NCBI GenBank assembly: GCA_022316685.1
Contig: JAKJHU010000030.1
Location: 8,706,860 to 8,770,859, forward strand
DNA: 64,000 nucleotides
Source of the DNA: Progne subis subis
Lineage: Eukaryota > Chordata > Aves > Passeriformes > Hirundinidae
Direction of reading: 5' to 3'
The notes below the pieces were generated by a model. The model searched no databases. It saw only the letters and a program-made list of their open reading frames with translations, and had not been told where the DNA came from. Made by a program: the position numbers and the translations under genes. Numbering within the stretch: the stretch's first letter is position 1; each line of letters begins with the position of its first letter. Shown here piece by piece: positions 1 through 12,269 of this stretch.

Positions 1-260
1 TATTCCTGATAGTATACACATAAAGGCTACTACCTTACCAATGGTAGTGTCTGGTCTAATGTCACCATAACCAACTGTTGTCATGGAAGTTGTTGCCCAC
101 CACCAAGCACCAGGTACGCTTGTGAAAGTTGTGCCTGGCACACCTTGCTCAACAAAGTACTCCACAGTGGAAAATATAGAGATTCCTACAGAGAGGAAAA
201 GAAGCAGAAGGCCAACCTCCTCATAGCACTGAGCAATAGTCATCCCAAGAGACCGCAAGC
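1..260 (-). CDS. KCNV1: KCNV1 coding exon 3, partial (S5, pore loop, start of S6)
   Basis: The acceptor lies at 261-263 (CTTTCAG on the minus strand), and the first two bases complete the split Gly codon. It encodes [17 protein letters not shown]5 ([19 protein letters not shown]), the pore helix (WWWATTSM), the selectivity filter TVGYGD and the beginning of S6 ([12 protein letters not shown]). Base 1 falls exactly at the end of codon 423. The rest of S6, where KCNV subunits differ from conventional Kv channels, is outside the window. Confidence 0.96.
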
Positions 261-3200
261 CTGAAAGACAAGAAATGCTGTCAGTAGGTTGATTCACGTA
301 GCTGTCATCATATCTTTGCAAAACATCTCTTACTTAAAGGCTGACTGCTTTATGTTTTCTTTGAATGCTAGTGAACATGTTTTGAGAAACACAGAATCAG
401 TAAGATTGGAAAAGACCTCCAAGATCATTGAGTCCAACCTTTTACCAAATGTCAATTTGTCAATGAAACCATAGCACTAAGTGACACATCCAGTTGTTTC
501 ATGAACACTTCCAGGACTGTGACTCTACCTCCCTGGGCAGCCCATTTCAATGCTTAACCACCCTTTCCATGAAGAAATTCTTCTTGATGTCTACCCCAAA
601 CTTCCCCAGCACAGCCTGTGGCTGTTTGCTGTTTTCCTGTTGCTTGATGCCTGGGAAGAGAGTTTCCTTTCAGGTAGTTATAGAGAGCAGTAAGGTTCTC
701 CCTGGGACTCCTTTTCTCCAGGCTGAATAACCCCATCTCCCTCACCCACTCATATGATTTACTCTCCCAATCCTCCACCAGTTTCGTTGCCCTTCTCTGG
801 ACATGCTCCAGCACCTCAATGTTTTTCTTGTATTAAGGGGTCCAGAACTGGACACAGGATTTGAGGTGCAACCTCACAGTGCTGAGTACAGGGTGATAAA
901 TAATTTCTCTAGTCAACACTATCCAGGCCATGATGCCACTGGCCTTCATGGACACTTGGGCACAGCTGGCTCATCACACCTAGATCCTTTTCCACTGAGC
1001 ACTTTTCCAGCCACTCTTCTTCCCTCAGCCTGGTGCGCTGCAACAGGGATTGTGACACAAATGCAGAACCCAGCACTTGGCTTTAATGAACCCCATACTG
1101 TTGGTGTCAGCCCATCTATCCAGCCTGTCCAGATCCTTTTGCAGAACCCTCCTATATCCTCCAGCAGATCAACACTTCTACCCAACTTAGTGTCATCTAC
1201 AAGGTGCAACCCGATTCCCTCATTCACATTATCAATGAAGATATTAAACATGACTGGCCCCAATACTGATGAGCCTTGGGGACCCCACTAGTCACTGTCC
1301 ACCAACTGGATGTGCTGGACCATTCATTATCACTCTGAGACAAGTCCTCTGATCAGTTTTTACCCCAGCAAAGAGAGCATCTGTTCAGGTCATGGGTCTC
1401 CAGTTTCTCCAGGAGAATGCTGTGGGAGACAGTGTCAAAGACTTTACTGCAATCTAGATAGACAACAAATCAAACCTTTGCTGAACTGTCCTTTCCTAAT
1501 CCCACAGTGGCTGGGCCTGGTCCCCTGGTTGTCCTGTACCTGCCATGTGATCGCACTTAAGATCATCTGTTCCATAATCTTCCCCAGCACCAAGATGAAG
1601 GCTGTAGTTTCCTGGATTCTCCTCCTGATCCTTCTTGTAGATGGGCATTACATTTGCTAACTTCCAGTTACCTGGGACCTCCCTGGTTAACAAAGGCTGA
1701 TCATAAATGATGGCAAGCAGCTTGACAAGCTTTTCCTTCATCACCCTAGGAGGAATCCCATGTGGCCCCATAGACCTGTGAGTGGTTTAAGTGGCACAGC
1801 AGATGACTAACTACATCCTCTTGGATTGCAGGGGTTCTATTCTGCTTCCCATCCCTGTCTACCAGCTCAGGGGGCTGGCTGCCATGAGGATATCTACTCT
1901 CTCTGTTAAACAGTGAGGCAAGGAAGATATTAAGTACCCCAGCCTTCTCCTCATCCTTGGTGATAATGTTCCCCACCCCCCACCACCACATCCAATAAAG
2001 GACAGGGATTTTCCTTTTGTTGGCAATGCTTATAAACCCACTTTTTATTACCTTTCACAGTGGTGGCCAGATTGAATCCTAGCTGAGCTTTTGCTGCTCT
2101 GATTTTTCTCTCTACATGACCTAATGATATCTTCGTACTCTTCCAGAGTCCCTCTCCTTCTTCCCAAGGTCATAAACTCTCTTTTCTTCTCTGAATTCTG
2201 GCAGAAGCTCCCTGTTCATCCAGGTTGCTCTTCTTCCTCCCTGGCTTGTCTTTAGGCAGATAGGTACAGCCTGCTCCTGAACCTTTAAGATTTCTTTCTA
2301 AAAGTATGACCAGCCATTCTTGAACCCTCTGTTTTTAAGGGCTGTTTCCCAAGGGACTCTCTGAACTAGTGTCCTGAACTGACCAAATCCTGCCCTCTGG
2401 AAATCCACGGGAGATGTTTTGTTGACATCTTTCCTCGCTTCACCCTGAATTGGAAACTCTCATTTCACAGTCACCATGCTCCTGATGGCCTCTGACCACC
2501 ACATCTCTCACCAGCAGTTCCGCTGGTCTAATGAGGCGCTGACCATGGTAGGCTATAAAGAGGTGCTGCTCTAAACAGAAGCTGGGAAAAGGTGATTTAC
2601 AGAAATTGATCACAGCATCAGACTGAACATCTGACATCATCTCTATTTTCTGAATACAGAGCATACAAATTCTCTTCATTACTTATCTGAACTATGTACA
2701 CATATAATTTAGACAAACTAAACTATCCTGATTTATTAATTGGCTGTAAGAGAAGACCAAGCACCACTCTAAATTACTTAAAAACACACTAAAAGCATCT
2801 GCTTTATACTTGGAGACTGAATATGCCAAGCCTCTGTTTTCTAGCCACTGTCCTATTAATCGGACCAAGGAGCCCTTAGTTACCAAAATCATGTTGCTAT
2901 GTGAGTGCTTAGACCCCAGTTCAGTTCACTCAGTAACTTCTTCTTTAAGAAGTTTTCAATCCTTTTGTAGTTGTCACAGACTCTCTTCAACCCTTCTTTC
3001 CTCCCCCAAGCCCTGTCATTATCTTGTATCTGTAAACATCAAAACAAATACAGTTTTCCAGTAACAGCTGCACTTGTGCCAAACTCAAGATAGAAAAGCC
3101 TCTCAAAGCAAGCATGGAATCCTGTTAATTGACTATGTACTGCATCAGTCCTTTTGCCCATGAGCTGCACAGGGAGTTTGGGACCACTCTCTATAACCAC

Positions 3201-6200
3201 CTATATTCCTGCTAGAGCTACTGCTTCAAGGCTAAACTGCCCCACAAAAGCAGGCAGGAAAGTAAATGCAAAAACAGGGCAATGGATAAATATTGCACAC
3301 ATAAAGAAAGAAGGTAGGTAACAGGGTACCAATTCAGCTGAGACACATAGGAGACTGAAGTTATATTTTGAATCACTTTGGATTAGTTTTTAATACTGTT
3401 CTTTAAAAATGTGAGATGTTTTCTCTAATAAATGAGAAAAACATAATGCTTATGAATTACCCTTCATGGGTATACTTCTCACTAAACTAGTGTTTGCAAA
3501 ACAGCTTACTGAGGCTCTGCCTCTGCTTGCAGACTTCGTATGCTCATTAGTGCTATAAGCAATTTAATTTTTCCACAGTTTCAAACTACAAGATGTTAAC
3601 ATTTCTTGCTTTTGGCTCTTTCTTTTCCTCTGCAAGTCTAATGGGTTTTAAAAGTTTTGTTTATGTACAGCAAACACTGGAAGAGCAAACACAGTAGAGT
3701 TTGGTTTATGTACAGCAAACACAGTAGAGTTTGGAGGCAATATTGGGGTTTTCTTCCAATGCTATCTACTATCAACTCCACTGAAGAACTTACCCATACT
3801 GAGGTTTTATATTACTATAACTATGATCTGGAGAATGTTTATTACAATCATAAAGATTAAATCTTTAACACAAGGGGAATAAGATCTATCAGTGCAATCT
3901 TTTCTCTGTCAATATGACTGCCTTCATATTTTGGAAACCTAATATCAGCAGTGCAAAAGCTGTGTGAGATAACTGCAAGGACTCAGATCAAATTCTCATC
4001 TTCTAAGGAAGCTACTATGAACCTTTGCCCTGTAAAACTCTGAACAGAACAAGGCAGAAGAGAAAGTCCTTTCAGGTGAGCTAGAAAGAAGGTATAATTT
4101 AAAATTATCCCTGTAGCACTTCTTTTCAAAGCATAAATGAATACTATAAAAACCAGGGTTTGTACCTTATGATGAATCTTGAGAGTATTATAGCTAAAAT
4201 AAAAAGCAACCTTCACATAAAATAGAACAGTAATTGTTGACTTTTTGTATTACAATGATGACATTCTCATTTTTCCTATGGTTAGTTATTCTAACTGTTC
4301 AGGGTATTTTTATTATTCTTAGTTCTACTATATTCATCTAAAATTATGATACTATTCTTCATTTTTTTAGATTAAGTCAGGAGACATTTCTAGGGAAATC
4401 TATGAATCAGAGAAGTTACTGGACTCCACAACTCATTATAAGAGGAATTGGTGTAAAGACAAGTATAAAGCATATTACTTTGTACCTTTTAAAAATGTCT
4501 CTGAGCCCTCGCATGTGGCCAAACTAGGGCTGTTCCAGCACAGACACCTCAGCAAGTCCTATATGTTCTCATGAGAACTCCTTGCCAGGAGCTATGACAG
4601 CTTGGTTACTCATGCTTGGAAAGTGCTAAGGTGCCGTATCAGAGTTGGTGTGAGGCTGACAAGCAGCCCCAGCCCTGGCAGGAGGAAGGGAAAGCATTTC
4701 TGACATGTAGGTTGAGTTGTATCCCTCTGCTGTCCAAAGCAACTTGGCAATACAAGCTGATATTCGGGAGCTTCAATTTACACATTTAAATAACCCTGAA
4801 GTTTTGACACAAAAAATGGTGAAGTTTCAACTTTTCACTACTCTAGAGGCACGACAGCATTAAGTATGCTGTGGTCTTCTCTCAAATACATGCTTATTGC
4901 CTTCACAAGTAAGATGTTCATACCCTACTTCTAAAGAAGTCCCTCTGTATGTGCTTCCCAGAGGAGACCACCAAGGCTTCACTAAAAACATGGCCCCAAG
5001 AGGAAGGCAACAGCTGAGGAGCATCTGAGAACATGACAAATGCAGCTTCAGTTCTCAGCTATTCTTGAAGTTATTAAAATCCATAATTCTGCTATACTAG
5101 AGGAATAGTCTTGCCTTCTAGATACGTATTTTATGAACAGAGGTACTACTGATTTCTCAGTGGTTCCTTTATGAAATATAGTTCCTTGATGAAGTAGAGT
5201 AACTTTGCGTAAGTTACTACACACTCACACCAGTCTAGCCCAAGTGTTTTTAAGCATCACATCCCTCCAATGAGCTGGCTTCAGCTTCCAAAGGGGCAGA
5301 ATTTACTTTTTTAATTTCTTATTTTCATTCTTGTCCTTGTCCAACAGAAAAGGTTAAGTTGCTATTTCTTGAAAGGGAAGAAAGTAACTGATATTTTTTG
5401 TTTCACTCGTTCCTGCCCCTGACAGCAGGGCTAGGCTGCTGTTGTGATCCCAGCTTTGCTACAACTCTGCAAAGTACCACAGAGATATTCTTTGGCTGTG
5501 ACCACCCCTACTTGATGAAAGAGAAGCTGCTGCCTGCAGACACAGATCTTCTGCTCTTGTATTCATCTTGCCACACGAAACAACTGAGCAGTGCCTGAAG
5601 CTTTATCTGGTCTGAGAGTGTCGGAGAGAAGCCTCACTGGAAGGCAGCTGTCAGATCCAAGGCAAGAGAGCAGAAGAGTTTCAAGAGCCATGCTTGAACA
5701 CTGATGTTTATCAGGACTGCTTAGGTAAGTACAAGGAAGATGGCCTCTATGCATGATACATATTGGGCTCATCTTGTATTAGGAGCTGTGGTAAAGGATG
5801 TACTTAGAAGCACATTAACAAACTCCTTTGGACAGGAGATCAGAACAGTGAGTTTCTTCATTTAAATTATCCAGATTGGATTTGGCATCCTGGACCTAAG
5901 TAGGCAGCAACTGGCCTATCAAAGAAGCAAGGTAATGATGCTAACACTGCTCTGAGTGGTTTAAATTGATACATACATTGCTTCTTGTACCTTGAAACTG
6001 GCATTTTGATTCCAGTAAAAAGAAGACAGCACACCTCCAGATGAGAATACTACATTTTTATGTAATTAATTTACTTTTACCTAACATGGTATTATTAAAT
6101 TCGATGTTACTCAATATTGTAATGTAAACTGTGGTAAATACTGAAAAATTAATTTAAGAATAAATAGACCTAAGTGTTTAGACCATCCTTGAAAATATGT

Positions 6201-9200
6201 TTACCTGAAATTAGCAGTTAGACAAATATCTGAAACATCGGATTTCAAGTCGACAGAAAGAGCCACAAAACTGAGTGACAGAATGAACACATTCACTCTG
6301 TACGAGTAAAATGCAATAAACTGGAAACTTAACTTGAATCAGCATACTTCTGGAAGACCATTTTGTTAGTCAGCGCAAAAGTGCCCTGATGAGATACATT
6401 TTTTTCCTTTTGTTCAAAACCTAGAGAGGATGGCATTCACATTACAACTACCATCAAAAGTGGATAAAAGCTTTGCAAAAAAGGTCTACCACACCCTGCA
6501 AAACTTGTAACGAAGCAAAACTAACACACTGCCAGACAATGATTATAGGCTTCCTCCCATCTGCTTTCTAAGGGATGGTCATGCATCAGTGTAGGCATAA
6601 TCTAGGGTAGAGAGTAAGATTAAGGTACTTCCCAAACCACTATGATTATGCTTATGACTATGAGTAGTATGAAAGCTACTCCCTGCCACTGGCAGGCAGG
6701 TTTGCTACCCTTCAGTGGAAACAAAAATAAGACACACTGTGAGCACACTAACTCCTGCTGAATTTGGACCAGTTCACAGAGAGAGCTATTCAAAAATATG
6801 GAAAGGCATCAAACCATTACTGCTTCAGGCTGGAAATCCTGAAATCCCAATGCACACTGGGTGCATCATCGTTGTCTTCAGAACAGCTAATATTGCAGGA
6901 CAGAGATAATGATTTACTATTAGGATTGAATTTTCAAAGCTAGGAGTGTTGACTGAACATTTCTCGTGTCAAATTCAGCACCATATTCTCCACTGATTTA
7001 AGTGGGAACATAATCAAATAATTTTGAAAATGCCAAGACAGCTTTTATTCTTGCATACAGCCAGGCATGCACATGCCATGAGGTAGTAATAAAATCAAAG
7101 GAAATGCAAGAGGCAATTCAACACTTTCCAATCATTTCCAGCTTCCTCTGATAAATTCCCACTGGAAAATGTTAACTTTTATGCCTTCCTTTCACCAGAG
7201 AGAGCCAACGAGATGGTTCACAGAAATGCACTTTGCCTTCTACCCCACTTTGCCTTCTACCCATTCTTCTGTCAGGAGTGCCTGGACACCAAGGGCCCCA
7301 CACCAACTGGTGAAGGCTGGCTGAACCTGGCACTGCTGCTCTGCGCTGCACCTTGGTCCCACTGGGGTTGATGGGCTCCACATACCACTGGAATACCCGT
7401 GGGTTCAGTGGGGCCAGAGAGCCCATCACCTGCAAAGGTTTTAAAGAGTTTCCTTGAAACATTCTCCACTGTGGTTGTTTTCAGGATCTATGACACGGAC
7501 AAAAATCGTGATATAATTCTTCACATATACTTTTAAACTGACAAAATTGTGACAGCTGTTATTTGTGGGCCTTGGATAATACAAAAAGGCTGGGCTGATG
7601 ATCTCTGCTTCTTCCCTAATAAAATCAACTCATATATATGTTTTAAAATTTATCACACTATGAATGACTGCATGATTTACAGCATGCAACACTGAGGTCT
7701 GTTTTTGTAAATGTTCAATGCAAACAAGGCTTTATGAAGAGCTAAAATTTCTCAGAGAAGGTCCTTGTCACTCAATTATAATGTTCAAAAGTAAGATTTC
7801 CACAAGCCATTACTGCTAACAGATTGTATAAAAAATGTTTGGCATAAATGCACACAAAATGGAGAACTGTGCCCAAGGACAACTGTTGAAGGCAGTGAAA
7901 CTGAAAAGTATTATAGCCATGGCCAAATATACCTGTTGAATGTCTTCCCAGCTTTAACATCCGCAGGGCTCTAAGAAGTCTCAGCACTTGCACAATGCGC
8001 CCCACATTCTCCAGTTCTTGGGAGCTCTCACCACCACACAGGCTCTCCACCAGGAGGGTGATGTAGAAAGGCAAAATAGCAAGGAGGTCTATGATGTTTG
8101 CCACACTCCTTAGGAAGCGACACCGATCTCGTGCACACAGGAGCCTCAGAACAAACTCTGCTGTGAACCATGCAATGCACAGGTACTCTAGGGCATCCAG
8201 CAGTGGTGGAGCCAGCCAGCTGAGCTCTACTGAAATCAAGGCCATGTTGGCAATTGACACAACAACAAAAACCATGGACAAGGTGCCAAAAGTCCTGGCT
8301 GCTGCAGAGGAGCCAGGCTTTTCCAAAACTTCCCAAAGTTTCTGTCTGACATTGGGACATAGGCTACCAGAAAAATCCTCTTCTTCATCTTGGGCATCCA
8401 GTTCTTCTGCATCTTTCTTGATGTCTAAGGCTTCACTCAGCTCCTTTCTTCTGAAGTACCTGCCCAGGAACACCCCACAGGAGATTTTGAATACCAGTAA
8501 GCAGATGCTTGTCTTATCATTTACCATGCAAGCCATAAGAATACACATTAAAATTTACCTTATGTGAACTTAGAAAACCCTAATATCAAGCATATGGCTT
8601 TTATTAATTGAACCCCTGCAGCATGGTTCCACTGACTGATATACTTCTATTAATTCATTTCACATCAGTGACACATTCTACATGCAGAGTAATTTTACTG
8701 ATAGCAGTTTATTTATATGGAACATGTTGACCACAGTAGGATCTGCTCTGCACAACTCAGAAGCAATGGATTCTTAGAAGCAATGAATTCTTAGAAGCAG
8801 TCCTGTCACAAACAGAGTCTCTGTTTTTAAACAGTTCTCAATTTGTTTAACTGTATGGTATTTTTATTACACTGGTCCATATTTGCAATAGTAAAACTGA
8901 AGGCATAATAAAAGCCATGCAGTTCATGGGTGAACTTCGGATCAATACAAACTAAGATGACAAGGTATCTTTCTTTCTTTAGATATATGGGCTCCCACAC
9001 AAAGTGGTCAAGCATTTGTACTGAGTAAAACTTACAGACTAAATATATAGAGTGTTTTGTCAGAGTAAGAATATATTTAAAGTGGAATTTTGTGAGATGT
9101 AAACATACTCAAAGTACACAAAAAAAAAATCTTTTTCTTTCGTATCTTTCTTTTTGAATGCTGCAAAGCTCAAGCCTTAGACAAAGGTGTTGTGCAATTT

Positions 9201-10713
9201 TGCCATCAATACAGTTAGTTCTGCATATGTCAAAGAGGTCTGTAGCTCCATGTATCACTAAAGTAGTAGGAGTGATCAGTTACACCTACCAGAGAAGGAA
9301 AAAAGGGATCAAAATGAGGCTTAAATTTTCTCAGCTGAAGAACTGAACCATACTAGGGTAGGATAACTCTAATATCCTTTTGGGATGGTATTACTTCTTT
9401 CTTTCTAATAATTTTGACATAACAGCTATAGCTATATAGAAGTTACACTATTTAGAAAATTCATTTCTTCGATACTAAAACGCCCAAACCAGTAACATTG
9501 AATATGGTGGGGAAAATCAACTGCAAATAGAATTAAGAGAAACATCCTGGGGGTGGTTCAGTCAAAACCCACCTCGTTCCTAAACTGCCTGTTATATTTG
9601 TCTACAGTGAGCCATGTTCCCGCTGTTGCTGCCCCCTCCCTGTAAGCTGCTACATCCACGTGCACTGCTTCCTTTCAAGGCTCCTCCTGGAGCCATGCCA
9701 CCCACACTCAGCCTGGCAGGTGACCAACCCCCCCTTCTGCCTCTCAAGCTTAGATTTGGAAATCCTTCAAAATTAAAGTGCAGGTGGGCAGGATACAAAC
9801 CCTTCCAGCATTGTGCCTGACTCCACATCTAATCCCTCTATGATAACATCAAACTGAATGATTGAAGGGGCATCTCTCTTTCACAACCCTTTTCATCTCT
9901 GGCATTGTCCTTTTAAACATTTTTCAGCTTCCAGGGCCAGTTTGAAGCCACTATAGGACATCCCAGACCCTCTTCCTGTTCCTGTCTCACTATCTTGACC
10001 TCACCAGCAACTTTTCGCAGAGCAAATGTTACCTGTGTCCTCGCCCAACACATCTCTTCCCATTTCTGACACCCATCCACTCCTAGAGCAGTACTTGGGG
10101 CTCAACTCACACAACTTTTCCTGTTACCTCACCTATCCCCATCACTGGATGTCTCACCCGAGTGTGCCTGAATGCAAGCCAATGCTGAACTCAAGTCCAC
10201 AATCCACAAGCCTCATCTTCCCACGACTCACCGGTCTCTGCAGCAGGAATCAATGCTGAGCTCATCCAACCCCCAGTACTGGATCTCTTGCAGGAAAGAG
10301 AGTGCACAAACCTGCTCCATCACATGCAGCCTGCCTGTCTGGTAGTAATTCAGGATGTAGAGAAATGCCTGTGAGCTCCGGTCAAAGAAATACTCATTCT
10401 CCACAAGGTTGGCATCATCACAAAGCTCAAGGAGGCCAGAAGCCACATCCCGGGCAGCAGAGACCACTACTGCCAGTTTGCCAAGACGGGTGTCAGGGTA
10501 GCAAGACAAAGTTTGCTGGGACATCACAAAGCGGCTGCCTCCTACATTGATAGTAAAGCAGTCCAGAGAGGGAATGACCTTCTGGAGCAGGGGCCCCTGC
10601 TCTTCCTCACTGGAGAAAACACTGGACTCCAGCGAACCCAGGGATGTGCTACTCCCTGGTTCCTCCAAGGATGCTTGGGAAGAAAGAGACATGCAGCAGG
10701 GAGGCGACTTCAT
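1..10713 (-). CDS. KCNV1: Voltage-gated K+ channel modifier subunit Kv8.1 (join of three exons, 3' end outside window)
   Basis: Join 10713..10232, 8459..7933, 260..1 gives 423 uninterrupted codons. Kv8.1 is an electrically silent alpha subunit that co-assembles with Kv2-type channels at the plasma membrane and alters their trafficking and gating. Visible domains: Ser/Glu-rich N-terminus (1-50); T1 tetramerisation domain (about 51-160, motifs [27 protein letters not shown]); S1 (about 217-239); S2 (248-268); S3 (280-299); S4 (about 313-333) with Arg/Lys every third residue ([19 protein letters not shown]); S5 (352-371); pore with TTVGYGD (397-403); S6 begins near 411. Residue-level agreement with vertebrate KCNV1, recalled from knowledge, is very high. 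The human protein is about 500 aa, so roughly 80 residues, including the distal S6 motif and C-tail, fall outside the window. Reading frames are intact and nothing suggests a pseudogene. Confidence 0.97.
261..7932 (-). other. KCNV1 intron 2
   Basis: About 7.7 kb between exons 2 and 3, with GTATAT donor and CTTTCAG acceptor. It holds a degraded CR1 at 391-2552. The rest (2,553-7,932) is AT-rich unique-looking sequence with no recognisable gene. A short imperfect direct duplication (TTTATGTACAGCAAACAC twice) lies at about 3,660-3,735. A GC-raised patch at 7,190-7,450 contains a short duplication of CACTTTGCCTTCTACCC and matches no family I know. Confidence 0.9.
391..2552 (-). mobile_element. 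CR1 LINE fragment, 5'-truncated and degraded
   Basis: Minus-strand translation in broken frames matches the CR1 ORF2 polyprotein in order. Segments are [15 protein letters not shown] (about 1,970), [23 protein letters not shown] and [14 protein letters not shown] (about 1,750-1,640), [16 protein letters not shown] (1,260), [14 protein letters not shown] and the C-terminal VQRRATKLV...LFSLEKR...LYNYLKG (about 800-660). The 3' UTR-like end (GATTGGAAAAGACCTCCAAG) lies near 391-460. Several frameshifts and an internal deletion near 1,480 mark it as long dead. It sits in KCNV1 intron 2 in the same orientation as the gene. Confidence 0.93.
7933..8459 (-). CDS. KCNV1: KCNV1 coding exon 2 (S1-S4 voltage-sensor domain)
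   Basis: The acceptor CAG precedes G|TAC TTC, completing the split Arg codon and continuing [10 protein letters not shown]. The donor is ACAG|GTATAT. Length is 527 nt: one base, 175 codons, one base. The segment carries an acidic linker ([13 protein letters not shown]), the conserved [18 protein letters not shown] stretch, and S1 to S4. S4 reads [22 protein letters not shown]. The open frame runs past both splice sites into intron, so the splice signals and homology, not the ORF ends, define the exon. Confidence 0.96.
8460..10231 (-). other. KCNV1 intron 1
   Basis: About 1.8 kb with GTGAGT donor and GGGCAG acceptor. It is mostly AT-rich; a C-rich patch lies at about 9,600-9,830 and again at 10,020-10,230. 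A short tandem duplication (TTCTTAGAAGCAATG-like) lies at about 8,760-8,800. No coding potential or known repeat was recognised. Confidence 0.9.
10232..10713 (-). CDS. KCNV1: KCNV1 coding exon 1 (N-terminus and T1 domain)
   Basis: Encodes residues 1-161, ending in the first two bases of an Arg codon followed by donor GTGAGT. I chose the ATG at 10713-10711 (MKSPPCC...), which has A at -3. The open frame extends upstream only through a GTG at 10740, and the next Met at 10692 has a weaker context (T at -3). The N-terminal 50 residues are Ser/Glu-rich and low in complexity. The T1 domain then begins with [13 protein letters not shown]1 domains set subfamily-specific co-assembly of Kv subunits. 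Between the LGKLAVVV and LELCDDAN motifs the spacer is shorter than I recall for the human protein. Confidence 0.96.
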
Positions 10714-10739
10714 TCTGTAGCTGCCAGCAGCAGCCCACA

Positions 10740-11620
10740 CGCTCCAGGATCAAAATCACAACGCGGCTGCAGAGAAGACTGCCCCGGCTGCGGAGCGGCC
10801 GGGCCAGGCTCGGAATGTTGCCTCTGGCGACCGTCCCACGAACACCGCACCGCGCCCGCTGCCTCCGGGCGGTGCCTCCCGCTGGGCAGAGGTCAGGCGG
10901 GCACCGCACAGCCCAGCGCCGCCCGCACCCGCGAGGATGCTGAAGGAGCCACGGTACCTGAGGCGGCGTCACCTCGTGCTGTCCGCACCGGCTCCGTCCG
11001 CCCGCGACGGTCCCTCCGTTTCAGCGCTCATCTCCAGTCGCGGGGTCGGGGTAGGGGAAAGCCACCGGGACGGCACAACACGGAACGCCGGCTTCAGCGC
11101 CCCGACAGCAGCCCCAGGGGCCGCTCCCGTCCCTCGCTCGCACTCCGGCCGGGGTTGCCGCGGCTCCGCTCGTCCCCGCCGGAGCGGCCGCCGCGAACCG
11201 GGCGCCTGGGCAGGGCTGCCGCCCCCGGGCCGCCCGGCCGCTCCCGCCCCCGGCCCGCCTCACCTGCCCGCCGCCCGCCCGCGCCGCCCCCCGCCGGCTG
11301 CCTCCGCTCGCTCCCCCGGCTCCGAACCTCCGGGCAGCGCCAGCGCCCCTCCATGGCGGGTCATGTGCCGCGGGGGGCAGGCGGCGGCGCGGGGCGCGGG
11401 CTGGGCCGGGCGGGGCCGCGCCCTCCCCGCAGCGGGGCCGAGCCGGCCCCCGCCCCGCCCCGGAGCCGCGGCGGCCGCAGGTGCGGTGGGAGCGCGGTGC
11501 GTCCCCACGGGGGTGCCTGCGGGACGAACCGGCGCTTGCAAACTTCCCCGAGCCAGTTCGCAGCGCCGCTCGGAAGCCGTCCCTCCGCAGTGTATGTGAC
11601 CCCCAATGTGTCGCTAAGCG
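10740..11620 (-). promoter_or_regulatory. KCNV1: CpG island over the KCNV1 5' UTR and promoter
   Basis: A very GC- and CpG-rich block (densest at about 10,900-11,560) lies immediately upstream of the KCNV1 start codon and contrasts sharply with the AT-rich flanks. Multiple GGGCGG/CCGCCC (Sp1-like) boxes are present and no TATA box is evident, as expected for a CpG-island promoter. On the minus strand a pyrimidine tract followed by TCTCTGCAG (about 10,770) could be an acceptor for an upstream non-coding exon. The transcription start cannot be placed by eye. Long open frames on both strands here result from few AT-rich stop codons. Confidence 0.85.
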
Positions 11621-12269
11621 GATAACGTGTCCTCGCTTAGACTGCTCAAGTCTGAAGTCACTCGCGTAAAGAAGCCGCTGGAAAGGCCCATAGATGGCTG
11701 TGAGCGAACCTGTTTTAACCGAGCTTCATTCAGCCTGTTTTCAAGAATACTTTTGAGTATCTCTGATCCTGTTCTGGGCTGACTTTGTAGGTCCTCAGTT
11801 TAGCAATGCAAAAATTTAGCTCACCCTCCTCATTATATTTCCTTTTCTCCTATGAAACAGTTATTTCTAACGTACACTTGCTTTGGAAATTCATGCTGTC
11901 TGCTGCCTCTGACTCCTCGCGAGGGTGGGCAGCTGCCGATGTTGCAGTGGAGCCTCCCAGGAGGAGAAATTTCAGAGCATGCAGAATGTGGCATTGTGTG
12001 TCATGCCGCCAGCATCATGTGACATCCCACCAGTTTTTCATCCCACATCGTTTGTTGTATACAGCTGCGTCCAGTTATGCACATTTCTAACACTTGATTC
12101 AGAGAAGTCTCATGGAGTTTCATCCTTTGGGTACTGGTAATCCATATTTCAAATGAAGCTGAGCTGAACATTTACCATATTGCAGAATTGCAACACCCAC
12201 AGCAACCTCTCTACTCAGCACTTGCTGGCATAGAAATCTGTTTAAGTGACTGTTGTCAGAAAAAAAAAA
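11621..12269. other. Unannotated 5' flank of KCNV1
   Basis: Transition from the CpG island to AT-rich DNA. I see no gene, known repeat or clear regulatory signal. Open frames at about 11,800-12,140 have no recognisable motifs. Confidence 0.5.

Noticed and set aside
803..1291. 162-codon plus-strand ORF
   Set aside because: Antisense to a degraded CR1 whose minus strand encodes recognisable RT fragments.
8091..8567. 158-codon plus-strand ORF
   Set aside because: Exactly antisense to KCNV1 exon 2, whose minus-strand frame is clearly the conserved one.
10714..10740. Upstream extension of KCNV1 to 10,740
   Set aside because: The codon at 10,740 is GTG, not ATG; the ATG at 10,713 has a good context.
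10513..11625. 370-codon plus-strand ORF across the CpG island
   Set aside because: It is antisense to KCNV1 exon 1 and its 5' UTR; it stays open because GC-rich DNA has few stops. The translation is Pro/Arg/Gly/Ala low-complexity with no domain.
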